Assembly: GCF_036038375.1 (NCBI RefSeq)
Contig: NZ_CP107935.1
Span: forward strand, 10,106,001 to 10,170,000
DNA length: 64,000 bases
Direction of reading: 5' to 3'
Source of the DNA: Streptomyces sp. NBC_00414
GTDB lineage: Bacteria > Actinomycetota > Actinomycetes > Streptomycetales > Streptomycetaceae
Shown: in pieces, positions 16,321-22,996 of the stretch
How the letters are laid out: each line of letters starts with the position of its first letter
Position numbering within the stretch: position 1 is the stretch's first letter
Program-made: the position numbers and the translations under genes
Notes under the pieces: generated by a model
What the model was told of the DNA's origin: nothing
What the model saw: only the letters and a program-made list of their open reading frames with translations
The model's database searches: none

Positions 16321-16730
16321 CTTGTGCCGTCCGCCCACGCCGAGACCTCCGCGGCACCCCGACGGACAGCTGCTTCCGGGTCCCTGGCGAGTTGCCCGCA
16401 GACCGCCGCGACGTCCAGCACACCATCCGGCCCCACGAGCGCGTCATGTACCCCGGTCTGCAGCCAATCAGCCTGGTGGTCGGCAGCCTCGGCAACCGCG
16501 AGAGCGATGAGCCTTACGGCGGCCACCGTCCCCACCCGGGCCAGCGCCTCCGCCGTATGCCGGGTCACCGCCGTGTCCTCGACGTCCAGCAACAGCCCCA
16601 CCAACGCTTCCGCAGCCTCGGGAACATCAGCGAAGGAAGCGAGGTCACGCCCGGCACGAACACGTTGCGCCCACGAAGGAGACGAGGCCTCAACCAGGGC
16701 CGCCTCCAACCCACTCCTCGTCTCCGACAC
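16314..16730 (-). CDS. HEAT-repeat protein
   Basis: Helical-repeat scaffold protein of 138 residues: repeated pairs of amphipathic helices such as AQRVRAGRDLASFADVPEAA, DTAVTRHTAEALARVGTVAA, DAALVGPDGVLDVAAVCGQL and DPEAAVRRGAAEVSAW. These match HEAT/PBS-lyase repeats used for protein binding. No catalytic motif. Similar short proteins in Streptomyces occur as orphan genes near toxins, but no such link can be shown here. The 3' end overlaps the preceding pseudogene fragment by a few bases. The start at 16730 is plausible; its ribosome site is weak. Confidence 0.65.
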   Translation of the reverse strand: MSETRSGLEAALVEASSPSWAQRVRAGRDLASFADVPEAAEALVGLLLDVEDTAVTRHTAEALARVGTVAAVRLIALAVAEAADHQADWLQTGVHDALVGPDGVLDVAAVCGQLARDPEAAVRRGAAEVSAWADGTRC

Positions 16731-16880
16731 GACCAGACAGTCTCACGCCCCACGCAGAAGATCGAACCCCAGGCCGACGCTGCCACCCGCTTGACCAAGG
16801 CCACACAGGCACCCCTACACATGGCGATGGCCACGCCCACGCCCGCCGACTCCGCCCCGAGCACGTCTCTCCGACTCCGG

Positions 16881-18038
16881 CTATGTGTAGCCGCCCCGGC
16901 GAGGCATGTAGTGCTCGTCCCGCAACTGATCCTCCGTCGTGACGCGCATCCCCTTGCCCGCGTGCAGCAGCTTCGACGACTCCGTGCCGGAGACGGTCGC
17001 GGTCTCCTCGTCGTCGAAGGCGGCGACGTTGATGCCGTGCTTGTTGTGCTGGGCGTGGATCAGCTCGTGGCCGTAGAGCAGGAAGAAGGGGGAGATGGCC
17101 TCGCCCGGCTTGGCCCCCTCGCTGTCCTTGAAGTCGTGCGGCGCGGTCACCGTGGTGCTGGAACCGGCGCTCGGCCGGTCCGCCGAGGCGGCACGCGCGT
17201 CGGGCATCGAGTTGGAGTCCGCCTGCGCCGCGAGGTCGGTCTTCCCTATCGCGTCAACGACTTCGGGGTGGTAGGGAACGACACTCACCATGGGCGAGTG
17301 GGCGTTCGACGGCGAGGTCAGATCGTCCACCAGGGCGCGGCCACGCTGTCGGGAGAGGAGCCGGGCGTGCGCGGACAGCATCTGGGTGCCGTACCCGGGC
17401 AGCGCGGCGGGATCCCGGTCGTCGCCCACCGGGCGGGGCTTGTCCGACGTAGCGATGCCCTGCCCGCTGACGACCCGGGACCAGGTCTGGGACAGCTCGT
17501 CCTGAGCCTCGGTGTCGTCGGCGTCGATGTCCATACCGACGGGTCGCGTCCCGCTGTTGTTCCGCAGGATCTCGGCGTAGGAGAAGTGCCGCTTCTGGAC
17601 GGCGTCGAGGAGTTCCTTCAGGCCGGTGTTCTTCGCGTTGTCCTCCCTGCCCCCGGGATCGTCGCGGAACTGCCGGTAGACCATGTGCTCGGCGTTGTCG
17701 AGCGTCTGGCCGAGCTTGTCGAGGTGCGCCTGCCGGGCCGGAGCCGCCTTGAAGCGCCAGGCGAAGCCCTTGGCGTCACCGATGAGTTTGTCGGCCGCGC
17801 CGAGCAATTCCGTCACGAAGTCGTGGATGTGCCGCACCTCCTCGGCCGGCTCGGTCGCCGTGTTCATGCGCTGCACCGGCGTGAGGGTCCGGGCCACAGC
17901 GTCGTTGCCCGCCATCCGTTGCAGGGCCAGCACCCCCTGAGGGCTCCGGTCGTGCGGCGACAGATGGTTCGCCTTCAGTACCGGCCGCTGCCCTGGGCCG
18001 GCCTCTGTGGCCCGCTCGGACTGCTTCTGCGCACGCAT
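16881..18038 (-). CDS. M91-type zinc metallopeptidase, candidate injection-system cargo
   Basis: Protein of 385 residues. The C-terminal domain carries the zinc motif HELIH (residues 324-328) in FLLYGHELIHAQHNKHG, an acidic DDEE shortly after, and a terminal TTEDQLRDEHYMPRRGGY (about 367-384), the pattern of peptidase family M91 (NleD/HopH1 effectors). The N-terminal region has LALQRMAGNDAVARTL (about 38-52); an LQR-x-AGN-x-AV motif is common at the start of DUF4157 and other proteins associated with extracellular contractile injection systems. No signal peptide. The middle part is helical and unassigned. No injection-system structural genes are in the window. Isolated gene with a 400-bp upstream spacer. 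Confidence 0.75.
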   Translation of the reverse strand: MRAQKQSERATEAGPGQRPVLKANHLSPHDRSPQGVLALQRMAGNDAVARTLTPVQRMNTATEPAEEVRHIHDFVTELLGAADKLIGDAKGFAWRFKAAPARQAHLDKLGQTLDNAEHMVYRQFRDDPGGREDNAKNTGLKELLDAVQKRHFSYAEILRNNSGTRPVGMDIDADDTEAQDELSQTWSRVVSGQGIATSDKPRPVGDDRDPAALPGYGTQMLSAHARLLSRQRGRALVDDLTSPSNAHSPMVSVVPYHPEVVDAIGKTDLAAQADSNSMPDARAASADRPSAGSSTTVTAPHDFKDSEGAKPGEAISPFFLLYGHELIHAQHNKHGINVAAFDDEETATVSGTESSKLLHAGKGMRVTTEDQLRDEHYMPRRGGYT

Positions 18039-18448
18039 GTCGCTCCCATGACAATGACGGATCTCTACGTCGAAATTTATAGATCACCACGGGCGCCCGG
18101 CAGTTGGAAGGGCCATGGGGGCACACCCGGGGGCAGCAGGCTATCGGGCCGGGCGCAGGGCATCCGACCCTGTTGACGTGGCATGGCCAGTGCGGTCCGG
18201 CGGAGAAGGACTTGACGGCGCTCTTCCGCAGGCGGGTCAGACGCAGCCTCCGCCCTCCTGGACGATCCCTAGCTGCGTCGGTTCCTCAAGCACCCGAGCC
18301 TTCCGGCGTCTCCGGAGGGAGGCGGGAGTTCGACTGCTCAGCACAGAACCTGGACGTGTTGTTCGACATTCTGATCGCCCTGCTGATCGTCGGCGGCCAC
18401 GCGGACCACTGCGGACTGGCGAACTGATCAAACGGGGAGCTTCAACGT
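18039..18448. other. spacer upstream of metallopeptidase gene
   Basis: About 410 bp. AT-richer bases near 18060-18085 (GAAATTTATAGATC) probably hold the leftward promoter of the metallopeptidase gene. A rightward frame ending VLFDILIALLIVGGHADHCG at 18427 has hydrophobic character but no start signals; nothing else was recognised. Confidence 0.35.
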
Positions 18449-19189
18449 TTACGTGATGACTTCAGCGCTGCGTGCGGCTGTCAGCCAGTGCGGGAATTCC
18501 TGCAGAAGTCGGTCGTACAGCAGTTCGTCGTCCAGCGTGCGGGGGTCGCGGCCGGCGTGGAAGAAGCCTGCGTTGTCGACGATACGGCAGGCGGGTACGG
18601 CCAGGGTGTCGAGGCGGTGCAGGAAGGCGAACTCGTTGTCGTCGGGGTCGCCGAATCCGACGAACTGCCAGAACAGCGGCAGGCGGGCGGCTTTGCACAG
18701 GTAGCGTTCGGCGGCAGCCCTGCTGGTGGGCCCGCCGTCCGTCTGGAAGATCACCAACGCAGGGTCTGTGCTGCCTGATTCGAGGTAGTGGTCGATGACC
18801 TCGTCCATGGCCCAGTGGTAGTTCGTACGCCCCATGTGGCCGAGGTTCTCGTGGAGTTTGTTGATGCGGCCCGGGTAGTTGCCCAGGTGCAGGTCGGTGG
18901 ATCCGTCGATGTCGGTGGAGAAGAACACGACAGGCACGGTGCCGTCGTCGTCGAGATGGGCGGACAACGACAGGACCTGTTCGCTGAAGTGCTGCATGGT
19001 GCCGTCTTTGTAGTACGGCCGCATCGATCCGGACCGGTCCAGGACCAGATATACCGCGGCCCGCACTCCCTCAAGGCCGTGTGTGCGCAGGCTGGTGCCG
19101 GCGGTCTTGTAGAGACTGACAAGGTTCGGGGCTTGGGCCTGCACTTTGGTCAGGCTGATCGCCGGAACAGCGTCGTGTACCTCGGTCAT
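18449..19189 (-). CDS. von Willebrand factor A domain protein (TerY/TerF-like)
   Basis: Cytoplasmic VWA protein of 246 residues. The metal-ion-dependent adhesion site DRSGSM lies in AAVYLVLDRSGSMRPYYKDG, with the later Thr and Asp positions in TNYHWAMDEVIDHY and VIFQTDGGPTSRAA. The N-terminal LVSLYKTAGTSLRTHGLEGV links it to the VWA domains of the tellurium-resistance/TerD chemical-stress complex, where they may help assemble metal-sensing complexes at the membrane. Other ter genes are not in the window. It is divergent from an excalibur-domain gene, with a palindrome between them. Confidence 0.85.
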   Translation of the reverse strand: MTEVHDAVPAISLTKVQAQAPNLVSLYKTAGTSLRTHGLEGVRAAVYLVLDRSGSMRPYYKDGTMQHFSEQVLSLSAHLDDDGTVPVVFFSTDIDGSTDLHLGNYPGRINKLHENLGHMGRTNYHWAMDEVIDHYLESGSTDPALVIFQTDGGPTSRAAAERYLCKAARLPLFWQFVGFGDPDDNEFAFLHRLDTLAVPACRIVDNAGFFHAGRDPRTLDDELLYDRLLQEFPHWLTAARSAEVIT

Positions 19190-19303
19190 GGTCGCCGTTT
19201 CTGTAGCGGGTGCGGTCGCCGTGGCGCGTGCCCTGGTAGCAGTGCGAGGCCGCTGCCGTCACTCCGGACAGTCTCGGCGACAACCGGGCAATCACATCAC
19301 GGA

Positions 19304-19314
19304 ACAGTCACTGT
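19304..19314. promoter_or_regulatory. 11-bp palindrome between divergent genes
   Basis: ACAGTCACTGT, embedded in GGAACAGTCACTGTCC, in the 200-bp region between the VWA gene and the excalibur gene. GGACAGT-like half-sites recur at 19266 and 19331. A shared operator is possible; no regulator is adjacent. Confidence 0.35.
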
Positions 19315-19387
19315 CCGCCAATAGCCGCACTCTGTCCGGCATTCACGGGCCTATCCTCACTTCTCCACCACATCAGCAGGGGGACAC

Positions 19388-19849
19388 GTGAGCAGTCCGT
19401 ACACCACACCGCCGGCTCCGCAGCCGAGCCGCACCGCTCCCCGATGGGCACGCAAACGCTACGTGCTGCCCGCCCTCGGTCTCGCCTTCTTCCTCGGCAT
19501 CGGAGCTGGTGCCGGAACCCCCGACCCTGCTGACGACACCCGGACCGCGGCCGGCACGTCTCACCCCACGGCAACCGTCACGACCACCGTGACAGTGTCC
19601 CCGAAGGCGGAGCCTGCGCCCACCGTCACCGAAACGAAGACCGTCAAGACCAAGGTCACCGAGACCGTGACAGCGCAACCCGCCGTGGACACTGGCAGCG
19701 CAGACAACGACGACAGCGGTGGCGACGGCACCTATTACGCCAACTGCGATGCGGCCCGGGCCGCCGGAGCCGCGCCCGTCCACCTCGGCGAACCCGGCTA
19801 CGCGCGTCACCTCGACCGTGACGGCGACGGCACCGGCTGCGATTCCTGA
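19388..19849 (+). CDS. excalibur calcium-binding domain protein
   Basis: Membrane-anchored surface protein of 153 residues. One transmembrane helix near residues 25-43 (YVLPALGLAFFLGIGAGAG) is followed by a Thr/Val-rich linker (~50-100), then the excalibur domain YANCDAARAAGAAPVHLGEP and HLDRDGDGTGCD, whose DxDxDGxxCD loop resembles an EF-hand. GTG 19388 follows CAGGGGGACAC. The domain is common in actinobacterial exported nucleases and surface proteins; here it is alone, so a calcium-binding or cell-wall role is inferred only. Confidence 0.85.
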   Translation: MSSPYTTPPAPQPSRTAPRWARKRYVLPALGLAFFLGIGAGAGTPDPADDTRTAAGTSHPTATVTTTVTVSPKAEPAPTVTETKTVKTKVTETVTAQPAVDTGSADNDDSGGDGTYYANCDAARAAGAAPVHLGEPGYARHLDRDGDGTGCDS

Positions 19850-19914
19850 CGGACCGCACACGCTCCTGAGAAAGGGAAACCTCGCAGGCTGGACCGCCTG
19901 GGCTGTGCCCTGGT

Positions 19915-20255
19915 CGGCAACGTGCGGATCGGTGTGTGTGAACGGGACGCTGGTGCCCACCCGCGATCACGCGGTGGCCGCGCGCGCGAAGAACTACCGG
20001 CTCACCCTCCACCGATCACCAGGTCGTCATCGACGCCGACACTCGCCTGCTCGTTGTGGTCGGGAGGCCGCTGCCGGGCAACCGGAACGACCGCGAAGCC
20101 CGGGAGGGGGCGGGGGGCAAGGCAGTGGTCGGTCGGACGAGCGTGCTGGCTGACGTCGGCCGTCCAGGAACCGGATCGATTATGCCGCACCGCCGTTCCT
20201 ACGGCGAGGAGCTGCCCAGCTGGAAGCGGGAGCACAACCGCGCACACAAGCAGGG
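19915..20255 (+). pseudogene. IS5-type transposase remnant
   Basis: A decayed transposase in two frames: NGTLVPTRDHAVAARAKNYR, then after a shift near 20015 DHQVVIDADTRLLVVVGRPL, PGNRND, TSVLADVGRPGTGSIMPHRR, and GEELPSWKREHNRAHKQ. The DTR-LVVxxGRPLPGNRND and LADxGYxGTG blocks are the second catalytic region of IS5/DDE_Tnp_4 transposases. Both ends of the gene are missing. It abuts the 3' end of the following leftward gene, probably marking a recombination join. Confidence 0.75.
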
Positions 20256-20264
20256 GGTGCCTTG

Positions 20265-21083
20265 TCAGTGTCCGCCAGGAGGCGGCGTGTGCCGCGGCCA
20301 CCGCGTGCCAACCTGTTCCACAGCAGCGGCCCGGAACGCTTCCAGGAGGACACATCCGGGATACATCCCGAACGCTCCGTACTTCCAGCGGTAGTAGCAA
20401 GACCAGTAGCTCACCACGCGCCGCTCAGTGCGGGCGAAGAAGGCCGGGTTGCGAGCGATGAACTCCCCGTAGAGCCGGCGCTGCGGTGAGTCCGGCTCCG
20501 CGAGCCCGGGCAGTCCCCGGCCGATCGACTCAATGATCTCTAGCACGTATTCGCCGGCCAACTGCACCACGAACGGAACCACCCACGGCTCACCCGCCGC
20601 CGTGAGCTGATCGAGGTGCCGCTGGCGGACCCGGCCATCGTGGTGGCGGGAGTACAGGCAGTGCAAAATCATCTGCTGGGTTCCGGACAGGGCCCGCTCG
20701 AACCCGGCGTCCGGCTCCTCGTTGTAGACGCGCGACGGGATGGCGACGGTCTCGCCCTGCACCTCGACCTCGAAGGGCATCATCGGTGCGGAGCTGGTCT
20801 TCGGCATGACCGCCAGGGCACTCTGTACGTCACCGGCGAGACGGGTCGGAAATGCCGCCACCAGGGTGTGGGTGACGTTCGACGTATTGCGAGGCAACTG
20901 CACAACAGGAGGGTAGGCGGCGAACCTCTCGGTCTCTCGACCGCCCACCTCAACCTTGCGGGACAGCCCCAGCGTGCACCACTGGAGCTGCTCGACGAGA
21001 AGCGTGGCCCGTGTGGGAGCACCGCCCTCGGTCCGCAGCGCGATCAGCAGGCCGACGGAGTTCCGGCTGTTCCCCGCGTGCAC
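20265..21083 (-). CDS. hypothetical protein, possibly truncated
   Basis: Uncharacterised protein of about 272 residues if started at GTG 21083. Well-formed parts include NSVGLLIALRTEGGAPTRAT, LLVEQLQWCTLGLSRKVEVG, PRNTSNVTHTLVAAFPTRLA, GEYVLEIIESIGRGLPGLAE, and an aromatic tail RTERRVVSYWSCYYRWKYGA. No domain was recognised. The frame stays open upstream but there runs into the 3' end of the SDR gene and is not protein-like. No ribosome site is seen at any start, so the gene may have lost its own 5' end. Its 3' end lies 10 bp from a transposase remnant. Confidence 0.5.
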   Translation of the reverse strand: MHAGNSRNSVGLLIALRTEGGAPTRATLLVEQLQWCTLGLSRKVEVGGRETERFAAYPPVVQLPRNTSNVTHTLVAAFPTRLAGDVQSALAVMPKTSSAPMMPFEVEVQGETVAIPSRVYNEEPDAGFERALSGTQQMILHCLYSRHHDGRVRQRHLDQLTAAGEPWVVPFVVQLAGEYVLEIIESIGRGLPGLAEPDSPQRRLYGEFIARNPAFFARTERRVVSYWSCYYRWKYGAFGMYPGCVLLEAFRAAAVEQVGTRWPRHTPPPGGH

Positions 21084-21111
21084 GGGGATGGACCGTCGCG
21101 GCCGCCGCCTG

Positions 21112-21879
21112 CTACCAGTTGATCTCGGTCGCAAGGAAAGGCTCGTTCTCCGGAGCCTGCTTGCGGGCCGCCAGCACGCGCTCGGCGGCCGCGCCGACCG
21201 GTACGCGCAGGGGAGGTTCGTCCTGTTCGACGGTGTCGGCCACGGCGGAGGCCACAGCTTCCGGGGTGACCGACTCACCGCGCAGGGCACCGAGCGCGTC
21301 GAGCAACGGAGCGTACGGGTCCTTCTCCTTCACGAACACATGGGCGCGTTCAGCACCACCGGAGGAGACCGCGCCGGGCTGGATGACACTCACCTTGACG
21401 CCGAAGTGACCTGTCTCGATGGCGAGTGTCTCGGCGAGCGCCTCCAGTGCCCATTTACTGGCGCCGTACGGGCCGATCATCGGCAGCACCAGGCGACCCT
21501 GGATGCTGGAGATGAAGACGAGCCGCCCCGCGCCCTTTTCCCGCATCGCGGGAAGCACGCCCTGGACCACCCGCAACGCACCCAGGGTGTTGAGCTGGAA
21601 GAGCCGTTCGACCTCCGCGAGCGGCACGCTCTCCAGGGGCGCGCGCACGGTGTCCCCGGCGTTGCTGATCAGTACGTCGATGTCGCCGGCGTCCCTCATG
21701 GCCTGGTCGACACTCTCCTGGTCCGTGACGTCGAGGCGCAGGCGCCGGTCGACGGGGAGGTCGGCCAGCTGGTCCGGACGGCGTGCGGTGGCGACCACCC
21801 GGTGGCCGCGGCCGGCGAGTTCGCTGGCGATGGCCCGGCCGATACCTCTGGACGCGCCGGTGACGAGTACGGACGACAT
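21112..21879 (-). CDS. short-chain dehydrogenase/reductase
   Basis: Classical SDR oxidoreductase, 255 residues. Nucleotide-binding TGASRGIGRAIASEL is at residues ~7-21, NAG at ISNAGDTVRAP, catalytic Ser in VFISSIQGRL, and YGASK (Tyr/Lys). The Arg-rich VVATARRPDQL favours NADP(H). AGGAGG lies 5 nt before ATG 21879. It is in a two-gene leftward operon with a quinol-monooxygenase-like gene, divergent from an HxlR regulator that probably controls it by quinone or electrophile sensing. Confidence 0.92.
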   Translation of the reverse strand: MSSVLVTGASRGIGRAIASELAGRGHRVVATARRPDQLADLPVDRRLRLDVTDQESVDQAMRDAGDIDVLISNAGDTVRAPLESVPLAEVERLFQLNTLGALRVVQGVLPAMREKGAGRLVFISSIQGRLVLPMIGPYGASKWALEALAETLAIETGHFGVKVSVIQPGAVSSGGAERAHVFVKEKDPYAPLLDALGALRGESVTPEAVASAVADTVEQDEPPLRVPVGAAAERVLAARKQAPENEPFLATEINW

Positions 21880-21947
21880 GGTGAACCTCCTGGTTCGTCG
21901 GGGGTGGACCGACCCGGCCGGGGAGTCGACCGGGCCGGGGCTTCGGC

Positions 21948-22253
21948 TCAGGCGGCGGCCTTGTCGCCGACGAGGTTGCCCTTCATGAGCCATGTCGGGC
22001 CTTCGGCGTAGGCACTGGCCTGCGCGAAGAACGCGGCGAAGTAGGGGCCACCGGCGTGCGCGTTGAAGGCGTCGACGTCCGCGTAGACCTCGTTCAGATA
22101 GAAGACGTCGGGATTCTCCTCGTCGGCGATGACCTCGAACCGATGCGAGCCGGGTTCGTTCGCGAGTGAGTCGCGCGCGGTCCGCCCGGCCGCTTCGACG
22201 AAGTCGTCGCGGTGCTCGGGCTGGACGGTGAAGGAAACCAGGAATTGGTACAT
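21948..22253 (-). CDS. putative quinol monooxygenase (ABM domain)
   Basis: Small ABM-fold protein of 101 residues: MYQFLVSFTVQPEHRDDFVE, RFEVIADEENPDVFYLNEVY, and PYFAAFFAQASAYAEGPTWL. This order matches YgiN-type quinol monooxygenases, which oxidise quinols without cofactor and protect against redox cycling. CAGGAGAG precedes ATG 22253. First gene of the leftward operon with the SDR gene, 68 bp apart. The twin operators upstream suggest HxlR control. Confidence 0.87.
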   Translation of the reverse strand: MYQFLVSFTVQPEHRDDFVEAAGRTARDSLANEPGSHRFEVIADEENPDVFYLNEVYADVDAFNAHAGGPYFAAFFAQASAYAEGPTWLMKGNLVGDKAAA

Positions 22254-22283
22254 GGGCCGCTCTCCTGAAGCTCGACATCCCGA

Positions 22284-22346
22284 CAGTTCAGTGACTGAAC
22301 TGCTCTGCTCGTCACCGTAGCACGCACCAGTTCGGTGAGTGAACTG
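22284..22346. promoter_or_regulatory. twin 19-bp HxlR operator candidates
   Basis: Two near-identical palindromes: CAGTTCAGTGACTGAACTG at 22284-22302 and CAGTTCGGTGAGTGAACTG at 22328-22346, centres 44 bp apart, between divergent abm-sdr and hxlR genes. Arms CAGTTC/GAACTG are perfect in both. The second lies just before the hxlR start. Confidence 0.75.
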
Positions 22347-22365
22347 GCTCTGTTAGAATCGGCGT

Positions 22366-22902
22366 ATGACGCTCCCCAACACCTACGCGGACCGGAACTG
22401 CCCGCTGGCGCGGACTCTGGAGGTCGTCGGAGAGCGCTGGACACTCCTGATCGTCCGAGACGCGTTCTACGGGGTGCGCCGGTTCGGGGACTTCGCCACG
22501 CAGCTCGGGATCCCGCGCGCCGTCCTGACCTCGCGACTCAAGTCCCTGGTGCAGGAGGGCGTACTCACACGTGACGACGACAGCGCGGGCGGCGTCGAGT
22601 ACCGGCTGACCGCCAAGGGCATCGCCCTGTGGCCGGTCGTGCACTCCCTGATGAACTGGGGCGAGGCCTTCTACTCGCCCGACGGACGGAAGCGCGTCCT
22701 CCGCCACGACCAGGACGGAGGCTTCCTCGACACCGAGGGACGCTGCCAGGAGTGCGGCTCGGCCGTCCGGGTTCCGGAGATCCGGCTGGAGACCGGCCCC
22801 GGATTCCAGCCGTCGGACTCCGTCCAGGACCCGGTGTCCGCCGCGATCAACACCCCGCGCCGCCTGCTCGAACCGATCACGCCACCACGCGCATCCCGCT
22901 GA
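22366..22902 (+). CDS. HxlR-family transcriptional regulator
   Basis: Winged-helix regulator of 178 residues. The HxlR signature covers ~10-100: CPLARTLEVVGERWTLLIVR, DAFYGVRRFGDFATQLGIPR, VLTSRLKSLVQEGVL, YRLTAKGIALWPVV. Cys13 sits at the N-terminal position used for redox sensing in several family members (HypR, QorR). A C-terminal extension with DTEGRCQECGSAV adds a Cys pair, possibly a zinc or redox site. It is divergent from the monooxygenase/SDR operon, with paired operators in the shared region. Confidence 0.9.
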   Translation: MTLPNTYADRNCPLARTLEVVGERWTLLIVRDAFYGVRRFGDFATQLGIPRAVLTSRLKSLVQEGVLTRDDDSAGGVEYRLTAKGIALWPVVHSLMNWGEAFYSPDGRKRVLRHDQDGGFLDTEGRCQECGSAVRVPEIRLETGPGFQPSDSVQDPVSAAINTPRRLLEPITPPRASR

Positions 22903-22996
22903 GGGCTTTCGGCGAAGCGTTCGCGGCCGCCGTGGGCAGATCGCCTCCGGTTCGGCGGTTCCCGAAGGCTGCGACGGCCGGCCTGGATCCGGGTCC

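Noticed and set aside
10593..20255. integrative element or prophage spanning the IS-rich zone
   Set aside because: No integrase, attachment sites, replication or phage structural genes were found; the remnants belong to unrelated IS families.
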